Shown here piece by piece: positions 12,232 to 23,842 of a DNA stretch of 64,000 nucleotides; position 1 is the first letter of the stretch, and each line of letters opens with the position of its first letter. The notes beneath the pieces are model-generated. The model searched no databases. It was not told the origin of the DNA and was given only the letters and a program-made list of their open reading frames with translations. The position numbers and the translations under genes were made by a program. This DNA comes from Cladochytrium replicatum. Its lineage: Eukaryota; Chytridiomycota; Chytridiomycetes; Cladochytriales; Cladochytriaceae. The DNA is taken from positions 248,001 to 312,000 of the forward strand of contig JAHLKD010000008.1 of assembly GCA_025526935.1 (NCBI GenBank), written 5' to 3'.

Positions 12232-14611
12232 ATGAAGTTTGGTCACGATTTGTTCGAGAATGTGTTTCCGGAATGGCGGTTCTACTACATGTAAGATGGA
12301 CGAGCTACCGGTTTCGATGTTCTTGGCTTATGCATTGGGCGTAAGTGATTACAAGGATCTCAAGCGAGAGGTCAAGGAGCGAATGACAAAGGGCTTTTGG
12401 GCAGAGGAGGACGAAGAAGAGTTTTTTAAGCTCTTGGACAGGGAACGAACAAAGGCACATCTCCCATAAACCTACAGAACTAATGAGTAGACTGACCATC
12501 CAAATCAGATCATAGCGTTCCGAAATCTATTGCGGGCGGAGCTCAAAGCCAGAAGAGATGCGATAGAGTTTGGTGTTAATAGCATGCGACTGGAAGCGGC
12601 AAAGGATAGTGCTGGCGGACGTTATGGTGAAGTGAGCGACGAGGACAGAGCAGACAGAAAAGCTACGCGCGAGGCACGTCTTGTACAAGCCGAAACAGAC
12701 ATTCAGGAGCTTATTGACCAAGTGAGAGAGCTTGCGAAGTACACTCGACTCAACTTCACTGGCATTATGAAGGTATATCCCAAACAAATAATGTTTGCTC
12801 AAGCTAGATATTCAGTTTTCCCCAGATTCTCAAAAAACATGACAAGAGAACAGACCGAAATCTCGCCCTTGAATATCAGACGGTTCTGCAAGAAGACCCA
12901 ATTCATGTTGACACCTACTATGAACAGCAGGTGATCGAGCTCTCTCAGATGTATGATGAGGTTCGACGTGTGAGAGAAGGGAAACGCGGTGATGAAGGAC
13001 CTGGAGTCGATGCTGGGAACATCGTTAGGAAAACGACCAAGTATTGGGTTCATCCTGGTACGCACGAGTTCCACTTAATGATAAGTTTACTGAAGCGATG
13101 CGTAGACAACGTACTAGAAGTAAAGCTCCGAGTCCTTCAGCATCTTCCAGTTCTTATCTTCAATGGCGGTGAAGTTGATCCTGCCATCAGCTCCGTTTAC
13201 TTTGATAACGCCGACTTTGACTTGTACCATAATCGAATTATTCGCGACGAGGGGGCACAGGTTGGTTGTTCACCGTATTGTTGCTTGCACTTATAACCAG
13301 TTCTTCTCTGAAAGAACCTCCGCTTCCGATGGTATGGACAATGGGACAAGACCGAAGAAGTGTGGGTTGAGCGAAAGACCCATCACGAGGCATGGGTTGG
13401 CATCAAATCTATCAAGGAGCGTTTCCCTATCAAAGAATGTTATCTCAATGACTACCTGGCGGGGCGTTATGACATTCGTGAGCAATCAGCACGAATGCGT
13501 GAGGATGCGAGAAGAAGCGGGAAGCTTAGAGATCAGAAAGACGTAGATAAGCTTGAAAAGAAGATTGCAGACATGGAAAGACTCGCCGACTCCGTTCAAA
13601 AGATAGTTATTGAGAGAAAATTACGTCCGATGATCCGCACTACATACAATCGCACCGCATTCCAACTTCCAGCGGATGCTCGTGTTCGGATATCGTTGGA
13701 CACGGAGCTGGCTTTGATTCGTGAGGACGACTTTGACAGAGTTCGAGCCGGAGAGAACTGGAGATGGAGACATGTCAAAAATCAATGGCCATTCTCATAC
13801 TTGGACGAAAGCGACATCGTACGTTTCCCCTATGCAATCTTGGAGATTAAGCTGCAAACGCAGACGGGACAGCAGGTTCCGCAGTGGGCTGTCGACCTTG
13901 CTAACTCTCATCTGGTACAACTCTGGATATTTACTTGTTTTCGATTACTGACCCTTCATTCACCGCAGGTTGAGGCTGTACCAAAGTTTTCCAAGTTCCA
14001 TCACGCTGTTTCTACCTTGCTCAATAAACATGTTACAATGGTACCTTTCTGGTTTTACCAAATGGACCGCGACATTCGCAAGCCGCAGCTAGATCAGTAT
14101 GCACCAGATCAAACTTATCGGGATGAGTTGCGTGAAATGGGCCAGAATCAGACTGGAATTTTCCTTCCGCCACCGGCTAAAAAGAAGCTCACGTATGAAG
14201 AAAGACAAAATTTGCCAGTCAAGATCGATCAATTTGGAAAGGTTTACTTTTCAAATGAGCGTACCATGCTCCGATGGCTGAATTTTGTAAGTGAATATTA
14301 GTTGGTGAGGTGTCAATATGTCCCTGACGATTGCTTTGAAGGGAATCCAATCTCTCGCCATTTCGGTGGCTTTTCTAAACCTTGCGACCTCCCTCCAGAC
14401 CAAGTACTTTGCCCTTTTCTTCATCATCCTCAGTATGTCGGCGATGTTGTATGCAATCGTGACTTTCCATATTCGAGCAAAGGCGCTTCGTACGACAGAT
14501 GCTAGCACGGCTTTTGGATCAATAACGGCCCCGGCCGTAGCTGTGAGCTTTCTTTCCGTTGCAATTGTGGTGCAATTCATATGGGTCTGGGCAAAACGAG
14601 GATTTGTTTGA
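12232..14611 (+). CDS. VTC4: Vacuolar transporter chaperone 4, SPX-regulated polyphosphate polymerase
   Basis: Eight exons: 12232-12290, 12346-12454, 12509-12772, 12826-13057, 13106-13260, 13315-13914, 13969-14286, 14342-14611; 668 aa, exact codon count. Domain order is that of VTC4. An N-terminal SPX domain ([15 protein letters not shown] to [20 protein letters not shown]) senses inositol pyrophosphates. The VTC tunnel domain follows, with [25 protein letters not shown] and the acidic [10 protein letters not shown] metal/substrate strand. A C-terminal three-helix DUF202 membrane unit begins MLRWLNFGIQSLAI. The catalytic basic and acidic residues of the tunnel appear intact, so it should elongate polyphosphate from ATP at the vacuolar or acidocalcisome membrane. 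Intron 12455-12508 has a GC donor (AAAG|GCACAT). Start at 12232 fits the usual MKFG opening. Assignment to VTC4 rather than VTC2/3 rests on length and intact catalytic motifs. Confidence 0.93.
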
Positions 14612-15767
14612 TGTAATGTTTAGTCCAAGCTCTGTTTCTGTTTCCGAAATGTTCTCAGAAATTTTGTTGTTTCTAACCACCAAAATCGTATGACCTGCCT
14701 CATACCTCAGTCTTTTTTTGGCATCCTGTTCCGAAAATTAATAGGTAGTTGGCTTGCTGCTCTTAGGTTTGAGTTGAGATCAAACAAACAAAAGTGCTTC
14801 CGGTCGAAACTTTAATGCCAAAACTCGAGTGAATGTGCTCCACGGATCTGGGACGTCGGGCTAAACCTCTTTGGTCATGAGTGAACCAAGCACACTCAAC
14901 CAAATGGGGAGAGTCGTTCTGCGCATCTTGACTCCTTGATTCAACCCTTTCAACCTTGACGATGTGCCTATCGTGCAAAGTTTATTGATCCTGGATCTCA
15001 ATTCACTTTCAGTCGATCAGATGATAGACCAGCGCATTGATCAATGTCATCGGATCATCATCGCGAAACGGAGGACTGAGATGAATGCTCTCCATATGTA
15101 GCACTTACTATCGCTTAGTTAATGAGAACAAAAAGTTGCCATTCAACGGAATTTCGCAAGTGAATTTCAGGCAAAAGTTTTTGATTACTAACAATTGCCA
15201 TTTGGCAGTTTCACCTCATGAGGCAAAGAGTAAACAAGTTCTTTCAGTTATCGATTGAGCAAATTTGCCGGCTGGAGAAAAGGTGCTTTGGTGAAACCTC
15301 GTAAAGAACGTTCTGATAACCTATTCATTACAGGACAGTCGCTTGCAGATGGATTTATCGTCAAGGACAACTGCAAACAATGCCAGATAGGTGGAGTTGA
15401 ACACCTGGCATGTGATTTGAGTATATGGGTTAACCGAGTTTTAATATGTTGCAAGTGCCTCAAAAGCTCAAATGAAACTGTCATTTAGATCAGTGTAACA
15501 AATATGCTGGGCCGATAAAGCTTACAGCAAACAATTGACCATGGAATCGAATGCATACTTGACGGCGAACTCGGGAAACCAGACGACATTGATCTAGCTC
15601 TCCTTGTTGTGTCGTAGATAACCAAGCGTTCTCCACATGACAGACGAACATTCGGAATATCTTTGGCAAAAAATTCAAAAGGATATATTTCCTGCTGTTG
15701 GTCTAGTCAAGCAGCAACGTATTCCCTCCTCTCCTTTCCGAAACTAACCATAGCATATTGTGGCAAG
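14612..15767. other. Intergenic region, nothing recognised
   Basis: About 1.15 kb between the convergent 3' ends of VTC4 and the RJL GTPase gene. It has short open frames on both strands without motifs, and no tRNA, LTR or tandem repeat that I can see. Confidence 0.4.
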
Positions 15768-16678
15768 TTAGTCGATCGGCTCTGGGTTAGCTTTTGCTTC
15801 GATTTTTTTAACGATTTGTTGAAATAGTTGGGAGAACAGCTCATTGACCCCGTCTCCACCTGACGCGGAAGTTTCAAAGTACCTGGTTTCACTCCATGTA
15901 AGAACCACAAAATTTGTGTGGATATCCCACGCACCTATACAGATTGCCTTGTGCCCAAGCAAGTCCTTCCTGCATAGATACGGTGCGTGGACCTTGATCT
16001 ATCTGGTACATGTCAACACAGAACTCTGGCCCTTCCTTGAAGTCTCACATCACCTTGTTGGCTGCTACATAGATCACAGCATCTCCACCGCCTCCTAGCA
16101 TAACCATCTCTGACAACCAATTGTCCAAGTTCTCAAAGGACATTCGGTTACACACATCATATACAAGTAGCACCTGAGATTAGTTGATTCAACATAATAA
16201 TCACATCTTTGCGATTATCATACTCCATTGGTGTCTCGGTAGAACTCGTTTCGAATCTCATAGTAAATTGGATCTCCGGCAACGTCCCAAAAGTTAATTT
16301 TAACTGAGCTGCGCGTTCAGTTTGATGGGATCTCTGCGAAAAAGCATGCTGACGCAAAAGCATGCTGACTATCCTAACCTTCGGAGTCTCCAATAGTAAT
16401 AGCTTTGACTCCATAGTCGATACCGATTGTTGGTATATAATCAGATATGAACTGGAATGATAATTTTCATGAATTCCATGTGATCTTTGGGTTCGTTACA
16501 TAAAACATACCCGTTGTTCGCAATAACGCTTGATCAGGCATGACTTTCCTACCCCCGAGTCGCCCATACTCAGTAGCTTAATCCTATTTATATTCAAATT
16601 CTTGCCAGTTTATAGCGTGGTCTCGTCAAAGTACCTGAGGATCTGCCTTGAACCTGCAGCTCCTCCACTTTCAGCCAT
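15768..16678 (-). CDS. RJL-family (DNAJC27/RBJ-like) small GTPase without a J domain
   Basis: Seven small exons: 16678-16635, 16583-16511, 16451-16379, 16303-16224, 16173-16054, 16002-15935, 15882-15768; 190 aa, exact codon count. G motifs: GDSGVGKS (P-loop), YIPTIGIDYG (switch I), WDVAGD (switch II), NKID (split exactly between exons 5 and 6) and ETSA. The segments IKRYCEQRFIS, PIYYEIRNEFYRDT and VLLVYDV match the RJL/RBJ subfamily rather than ordinary Rabs. The position of the catalytic Gln61 is Asp, so intrinsic GTP hydrolysis is probably low; RJL proteins generally lack this Gln. Animal DNAJC27 continues into a DnaJ domain, but here the frame stops soon after the G domain and no HPD motif follows. 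No C-terminal prenylation cysteine is present. Role in signalling or ciliary/flagellar traffic is inference. Confidence 0.88.
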
Positions 16679-16772
16679 CAAATCCTTGGACACGTGACAT
16701 CGTGTTCGCTCAATTTCGCTCCACTTGCAACCTTCTGGATTGTGCCGTCCGCTTTCTCTGATTTGGAAAAAA

Positions 16773-18931
16773 ATGGGTCCTAAACGAACAAGAAGAACTT
16801 ATAAAGTTAAATCGCTCGATTCCGCTCCCTTCGATGAGAAACTGCAAGATCATTCCGACCACTCTCGAAACCTTTCCCCCACCCCTACCCCCTCTCCAAA
16901 GCGAAATGCAAAGAGAAATTCCACCAAGAGGCAAAATATCTCATCTTCGCTTCATGGCTCTCCTGGGGAAAGTATCACGAACATGGTCGGTAGCCCAGGT
17001 TTACACCGGGAGCAGCAACTTCAACGGCTTGGGTCCACTGACCTCATTTCTGTTCAATCATTTCTGTCCATCACCGGAAGGAAGAAGAAGCGGAAACATG
17101 CGGTGAAAATCGGTAGGTACACCATTTTTATAACAACATCTGTCATCATCAATCAGTGTTCTCTTGAAGGCAAAGGCAAGCTCCAAAGTATTATTATATA
17201 CAACGACGAGAATGAAATGGTTGAAAGAGGCGGCATCAATGAGTGCGGCTCCGTTATGGCAACCCCACGCTCTACTGAGCGAAGATCTCACAGAAACGTT
17301 AGTGCTAGACGATTGGCAGAGTCGAGCAATTCGGGCATCCGAGCTCGAGCCGTCCACGCCTTAACACCGAAACTGAATACGGATTCGATTGTTGGTGATA
17401 TAGCTGAACCCGAAACTTGGTCTACTTCACGACTGCGAGAATCTGCACGGAAACACAGACATGCTCCTGTATTCGACGATGAAATATCGGAAACGGAACC
17501 AGCTGGTGAAAATCAAAATAATCGACCTCATCGAACCAAAAGGAGGCGCATTCAAATTGAGTCGGATGAGGATGCACCCCTTTCTGCTGACAATATGACA
17601 ACTGTTCACGGAATTGGCGATGAAGAGGATGAAGTTGAAGACATGACACAGGAGCATAACAATCATACGATTTTTCAGAACGAAAAATATCAAACGCCTT
17701 CTGCCGTTGTCAGAAATCGAGTTGTGGGATCGTCAACAAGGGGTCACAGCTCGGTTGACCCTCGTCGTAGATTGCACTTCACTGCTGAAAATGACGACAC
17801 TTCTCCTTACTCCAAACTACCGGAAAGCAAATGTGTGCGGAAAAGGCCACTAGATGGTGATGCAAATGGTAACGTTTTTGGAGGCGATCGTCCGCGAATT
17901 ATCGATGACTCAAGCAACCGAAAAACTGCTTTCTCAATTTTGACGGTGCAAGAATTGAAGAGCAAAAGCAAAGTTGAAACTAAAGTGCTCATTGGGGAAA
18001 GGGCATTTCAATCACCTCGCATAGATATCAACGAAATCGCTGATATCTCACCACCCCCACTTCCGCCGCCGCTCAACATATACCAAACGCCATCAATGCA
18101 TCGGTTAACAGCCCGCATAAGATCGTTTTCAATCCCTCGCTCAGAACAACCTAAAGCACATGGTCTTCTTACTCGATCAAGGAAAGGCGAAAAAAACACA
18201 CCCGCTGAAGAGAAAGTGGGGCTAAACATTGTCGCGACAAGGCCGCGTCGAACCATGAGGAAATTAATCGAGTTTTCCCAGAAGGAAGTTTCAAATCATT
18301 GTGCGGTCTCAAGTGGATTGGATTCTATCATTAGCTCACCAGTACGACCGATTGAAGGAAACGATCGACATTCGCCTTCTCCCATATCGGCAACCAAAAT
18401 GGAACCCAGCTCGTCTTCTTCGCGGGTTATTGCCTCATGGAAGGCTGAAAGTTGTCACGAGGCAGACGAGGGAGACGCTGGCAATGCTGGGTACGATATC
18501 CGTTCCTCGAGATCATCCCTTTGGTATTCCAGTGGTGACTGCGGGAGCGGATATATGATTATGACGGAGTGGGATGATGCTGCAGAGATGCTTTCATTTG
18601 AGAATGAGAACGGGGAAGGAGTTGTACATCGGTCATCATCTTTGGATCTGATTGAAGACGTCATTCATTCGGATCGAATAGGGCATGTTTCGTGGTTGCG
18701 AGGAACCAGGAAAAGAAATCAGCGCGCGTTACTTTGTCTTTGATCCTAGCCGTTTGTATTTTTGAATTTTTATTGATGTCGAGTTGGTTCACTTTCGATT
18801 GGCGGTCACGAGACCAAACACGTCCCACACCAAAACCGTCGCCTGTCAACCTCAGATCTGAAGCTGTACTTACCAAATTGTTGTCGAGCGTCGATCTCTC
18901 CAAGCAAACAGAATTGAAGGATCATAACTGA
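16773..18931 (+). CDS. Unrecognised Ser/Arg/Glu-rich protein with a C-terminal membrane segment
   Basis: A long open frame runs from MGPKRTRRTYKVKS (16773) to a stop at 18743. It carries basic, nuclear-signal-like clusters (KRNAKRNSTKRQN, GRKKKRKHAVK, HRTKRRRI) and acidic stretches, and looks largely disordered. Two introns are likely. 17113-17169 (57 nt, GT...AAG) is in-frame whether or not it is spliced. 18660-18709 (50 nt, GT...CAG) joins LIED to EKKSARVTLSLILAVC. The second replaces the short tail by 74 codons containing one strong membrane helix (about SLILAVCIFEFLLMSSWFTF) and a polar end; total 683 aa, exact codon count. A nucleus-facing disordered protein anchored in the inner nuclear membrane or ER would fit, but no domain was recognised. 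The alternative is a soluble protein ending at 18743. Confidence 0.55.
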
Positions 18932-19381
18932 AGCAGTAGGTTTAACAAGGAGTGATCTCTTCCACCTAACCTTGTCAATGGGCTGATGTTGTCTTATTGA
19001 CTAGTTGTAATCCCAGTACGATCATTATCCCCTCTATTGAACATCTTCTGTGGAAGAACTGGTCTTGAGAAACGATTTTGTCGCTTTAGATCTGTTTGCA
19101 AGCACGTTGCTTCCGTTGGTCCAGAGAATTTGGACAGAGATTGTGAAAGGCTTGTGTGTTTTGCTCCTTTTGCTGGTCTTTCTTGCGTACTTGTGGTAGG
19201 TATTGGCGCTTGTTGACGAGGAACAAACAGCGACGGTGTTGGCTGTTTGGTGCTTTGACACTTGCTCCCATAGAACCGTAGTTGTTTAAAGTTCATAACA
19301 ATCGACAATACAAAGCAAAACGTCTAATACCTCGGTTATTTTTTTCTGTGTATTATCATGTAGTGAGTTTCATTGGCCATC

Positions 19382-20053
19382 ATGAACGTCAACACCTGCC
19401 TTTTCACCTTGATCAACTCGGCTCTCGACCCGTTTCTAACCATCCGGACTCCGCTTCACATTATCCCCGAGCGAACCCAGAACACACTCTTTCTCCGGCG
19501 TTCGGAAGCGACCCTCTTGAATCTCTCCTCGGTCGGTGAAAAGGAAACGATGTACGGGGTTCTTCCTCAGTATGAAGCACTCGAACTTGTGGTACTGAAT
19601 GATCACGCTCAGAGAATTGACAATGTCGTTGAACTCCCGGCAGAGTTGGAGGGCCGCTACGGGGCAGGGTTAGTAGGGTCGGATGTGATGTGGAAGTGCG
19701 GTGTCACCCTCGCTTGGGATCGTGGCAAGGTTGCGCTGGTCGACCACGAGAAGTCCACGCATGTCTTTTCGGGAGCTGATGGCGGACATCTTTCGAAGAT
19801 GACGAGTGGACTTCCCATTCGAGCAGAGAAAGCAGACAGCTCGGACACTGTGGTGGGAACTCACTCCCCAGTGAGTTCTCTTGCTTCGTCGTTCAGCGAG
19901 GCAGTTATCAAAGGGCCTGATTCACCTCCTGCACTGGAATTCGGCTCATGGGACGACCGTTCGATGAAGTGGGTGACCACCCAGCGACGGGCCAGCGATG
20001 GATGGGAACGTCGTGTGAAGAACGTCAGGGAGCGTTACATCACCTGGGATTGA
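19382..20053 (+). CDS. Hypothetical protein, 223 aa
   Basis: Open frame starting at the ATG at 19382 (MNVNTCLFTLINSALD) and ending at 20053. The N-terminal 30 residues are hydrophobic and include NSALDPFLTI, faintly like a last transmembrane helix of a rhodopsin-type receptor. The rest is polar with a Ser-rich segment and a Trp/Arg-rich tail (SMKWVTT, DGWERRVKNVRERYI). It may be the 3' exon of a longer gene: a hydrophobic frame at about 19058-19198 upstream (LLPLVQ ... VLLLLLVFLAYLW) ends at a possible donor. I could not join the two convincingly. No family recognised. Confidence 0.4.
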   Translation: MNVNTCLFTLINSALDPFLTIRTPLHIIPERTQNTLFLRRSEATLLNLSSVGEKETMYGVLPQYEALELVVLNDHAQRIDNVVELPAELEGRYGAGLVGSDVMWKCGVTLAWDRGKVALVDHEKSTHVFSGADGGHLSKMTSGLPIRAEKADSSDTVVGTHSPVSSLASSFSEAVIKGPDSPPALEFGSWDDRSMKWVTTQRRASDGWERRVKNVRERYITWD

Positions 20054-20662
20054 AGGACTTATCAAAACAGTGAATTTGACACTGAGTTGTGAATAGCCCT
20101 TATTTTTATCTCATTTACGGACATGGACAATTTCTTCTCTTTACCGTTGCTTATACAGCAATTCGACTCCTGCAGTATATTGTACAGTTGGTGAATTCCT
20201 TTTTGCTTTTCCGGGAATTATGACCGTTCATTCACCTTGTTTCTGCTGGATTTATTCACCTTAGTCCAGGATTATTTTGGGGGTTATTCTTTGGGAAACA
20301 TGGTTTATTGACAATATTTTCGTCCTTTGTTATCGTTAATCCTTGTCATTTATTGCTCTTCAAAAGTGGTCACTTGCTGTTTTCTCAAAACAGGTTTCCC
20401 AGTGAATGCAAGCGTACAAGGAGTACATTGTCGATCCAGTAATGCAACTAGGTTCCACCTTGATCAATATTTCTAACATATGCCACTCAAGGACGTCTAC
20501 TTTACAAAGGCACAAGCAAGCTTATAAACATATGATGCACAAGCAAGTTCATAAACATATGACGGGGCTTTCTAATCTCGGGGGGCCATTTCAACCTTCA
20601 GAACCTGGCCAGCAGATTGTGGCAGAAAGAAATGAAAAGCAAGAAACAGGACGCTACTTGGC
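20054..20662. other. Spacer between convergent genes
   Basis: AT-rich to ~20400. The rest overlaps the likely 3' untranslated part of the 7TM-RGS gene. No gene or repeat recognised. Confidence 0.35.
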
Positions 20663-23600
20663 TCAAGCAAGGACTGTTCCAGACTCGAGTTCCCGCACGA
20701 ACTGGAAACGACAGTGGAATGAGCGTCGAGCGAACCACGCGCACAAAACAAAACCATTCTACCTTCAAAAAAGTATTTTCGTACAACATATCGACAACAT
20801 CCACCTTGGAAGCATCAAACACATCCATCAAGACTTGCAACTTTGCTGCAGTGGGCACGGAGTTCACAGGAGCCGGATACTGTTGCTGCTTGGCTGAAGG
20901 GATCGGTATGGCTACGCTGTGCGTCACGAAATCTTCATTGTCAGTTTGGCCGTTCTGCGCATAAGTGTGCACATCATGTCCGCCCCTTCCACCACTTGAC
21001 CAGGAAGGCTCATGGCGCACCTTCAGAATCCTCTGTTAGCTTTGCTCTAAATTGGGCCAGTATTTTCAAGAGCGTACCTGTCTGATCTCAGCAGTTGATG
21101 CCGCCCTTGACCATGCACTTTCCGAGCGAGCACCCCATTCATGGTCTCCGCCGTATTCATTTACCGACGGCTCGTACAATGTGTTCTGACGCCGAGAAGG
21201 AACAACAGGTACAGTTGGGCCGGCATGCTCCAGATGCATCCGTCCATCTCCCCAGTTCCTCTCTCCACGCATCGCTGTCATGGGAGGCGGTGGAGGAACG
21301 TACCACGGAGTCTGGGGCTGAGATGGGACGATGGTGGTAGGAGTCGAGTATTCCGACTGACGGTGATAATCACGAGAGTGTTGGTGCATGCGCTGCAGTT
21401 CCATAGTTTCTCCATACTCGCTCTGCATGCCGTAATCCATCTGTGTGCCAGGGGTTCTGATAACGTGCGACGGAAGTGGATCGTGAGTAATGCTTCGTGG
21501 AGGCGTCAGCACATCCCATGGCATTGGAGACAACTTCCCTGTTTTCACTTTCGACGATTTCTGATTCGGAAGCACTTTCATCCCCAAACCATGTTCCATC
21601 ATTGCAGCAAAATGCTTTCTCACGGTTCTCATCTTTTCTTGCGGGAGATTCAACTCAAGCTCCGAACCGGGCTTGAAAAACAAATCGAAAATCTCGATGA
21701 ATTGTCCCACGAGTGATTCGGGAACCTGTTGGGCCGGCATACGGAAGTGGGGAGATGCAGGATTACGTGAGTAACGGTGTCGTGCGGTGTTTGAGAGGGC
21801 GTGAGCGGGAGCAATCCACGAATCAAGTACTGCATTGACAGCTGCAGCAAGGTCCATGTTCGGAAGTGCTAACGGCGGGAGAACGAATTGGCTGGAGGAA
21901 ACCTCTGGATTGGTTGAGTTTGGATGGTGGTTGAAACCGGAAATACTCGCTGCAGCAGATACAGTGGCTATCCGTTGGGGTTCGTAGGGATACATGTCTG
22001 GGTTTGGTGCATGCACGCCACCCATCTGAGCGGTGGAAAGGTCGCGAACAACCGATATAATATCCGCTGCCGACTGTTCCATTGGTTCTTCACCCGAGTT
22101 AAGCGATTGATCCGAAAGACTGTTCGAATCGCTCTGTGGAATCAGTTGCTGGACCCAGTACTCGGCACACCGCTGCGCTAGGTTATGATATGCTGAAGCA
22201 GCACCTTGTTTAGAGCAGATCAATCAAAATCCATCGAGTGACAATACCAATATAGAAGAGTATATCTGGTCATCGGGAGTTAGAGCGCTTTTCACCAGCA
22301 CGGCAGATTGAACTTACTTTCAGTGCAGAAGTCCCGACGGCTGTAAGCAATAAGTAGCTCTCTCAGCATTGGATCAATAAGGGCATTCTGGAACGCCTTC
22401 CGCGTAGCCTTTATCTTTCGGCGAAACCCAACAACCGCCCCAGGAGGCGGATAGGAGTAGGATTGCTCGCCAAAAAAGGTGCTTCGATCTCTCGGGCTTG
22501 GAACCAATGTCGTCGCGCCGCTACCGCTGGTTTCAGATTCAGTTAACGATATGAGACCAAGATCTTGCGCTTTCTCCCGTGCGATGCATTGCTGTCTCTG
22601 TTGTCCAGAAGAGAGGGAATTTTCATCTCAATGTTTCATTGTACACTATCAATCAATACCAGCTTTTCGACTTTCCACTCCCTCAGCACAGGCATCAACA
22701 CCAAACAGGTCTGAAAGCCGACAACTTGGAAAAGACCAAAGATGAGGTTCCCAGAAACTGGAACTTGCGGAAAGATCCTGGTAATACCCAGCTCCCAAAA
22801 TAAACCTCCAGCTACGCCAACACCTCCAACCACAATCCCATATCGGAGATCTTTCCTGATCTGCATAGTCAAAGTCAAATCACACTCTAATGCATCGAGT
22901 TTGCATTCAACTACCTCGAATGTATCATTGATATTTCGACTGAGCCACCAAAACGTCGGTGTGACGATGAGCAGGAAGAATCTGTGGAGGGACGACATAC
23001 TCAATCGCAAATCAAAGAGTGGATCAAATTGTTTACCCAATGAACGTCCCCAAGGGAACAAAGAGGAGTGGAGAGCGGGTGCTGCAAGGTGCCTCTGGGT
23101 TATCTTGGGAGAAGTTCCGCCATGTAATCGAACTGTCAGCAGTTGTCAAAAGTGATACAATCGCGATCTGAGTTGGAGGCTTGTATTTATACTTTGTATA
23201 AAGGTCAAGTGACGGTCGTTACCATCATTAGGATAAGTAGAAGTGCAATAAATGCTAAAGTTCTGTCTGTGAGCCACGGCCTGTGAAAGTGTTGATTGAA
23301 CATATGTGTCACGTTTTGGTACGATTCTACCAACCTGTAGCGGATCCACCATGGAGGACGCTTTTGGCGCTCCTTGCGTTGTTCGTTTGAGCCTGAACCA
23401 GATGTGAAGTTTGATTGTGCAAGATCTGTGTGGAGAGTCCACATATGAACCAGTCGAATGGATTGCGCCGTGACAGAGAGCGCAGAGCCTGGAATCGCAA
23501 GTGCAGGAAGGAAGAAATGTATTCCGCACCAATAGTTTGGAACAGCTGAAGAGATACTGCGTTACAAATAGTGACAATATAATTTTTCGAGCCCTAACCT

Positions 23601-23842
23601 TTTCGGAAACTATCGAAGATGATTAGCAGCACCTCTGATCCCGTCAGAGTTGCTGCCAGAAATATACCTCTATGACGAATACCCGGAAGATTGCGAAGCG
23701 TCACGAACGCGGAGAAAGAACCAACAACGTATGCAAAGATGAGGAAAAGAATGAGGAAGAAGATTGGGATTGGAATCCGCTCGGCATATCCCGCAACCGC
23801 CTGTGATTCAGAGGGAGTCTGCGTTGCGTTTAAAGACGACAT
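20663..23842 (-). CDS. Seven-transmembrane protein with cytoplasmic RGS domain (nine exons)
   Basis: Exons 23842-23599, 23545-23223, 23179-23037, 22981-22660, 22597-22318, 22265-22248, 22204-21078, 21032-20763, 20701-20663; 921 aa, exact codon count. The first half has hydrophobic helices: IPIPIFFLILFLIFAYVVGS, GIFLAATLTGSEVLLII, CGIHFFLPALAIPG, LAFIALLLIL, FFLLIVTPTFWW, GIVVGGVGVAGGLFW and LIFGLFQVVGF, ending LMPVLREW. An RGS domain follows: FQNALIDPMLRELLIAY, FCTENILFYI and, after a long Pro/Ser-containing insert, FKPGSELELNLP. The core ENILFYI lies on an 18-nt microexon (exon 6). The C-terminal ~250 aa are disordered and end FVRELESGTVLA. The arrangement resembles plant AtRGS1 and fungal 7TM-RGS proteins, which accelerate GTP hydrolysis on G-alpha at the membrane. 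Ligand and G-alpha partner are unknown. Exact TM count is by eye. Confidence 0.85.

Noticed and set aside
18994-19308. Minus-strand open frame of 104 codons with Gln/Pro/Thr-rich composition
   Set aside because: No domain and no splice partner. The complementary strand encodes a hydrophobic stretch that looks at least as coding-like. Not called.
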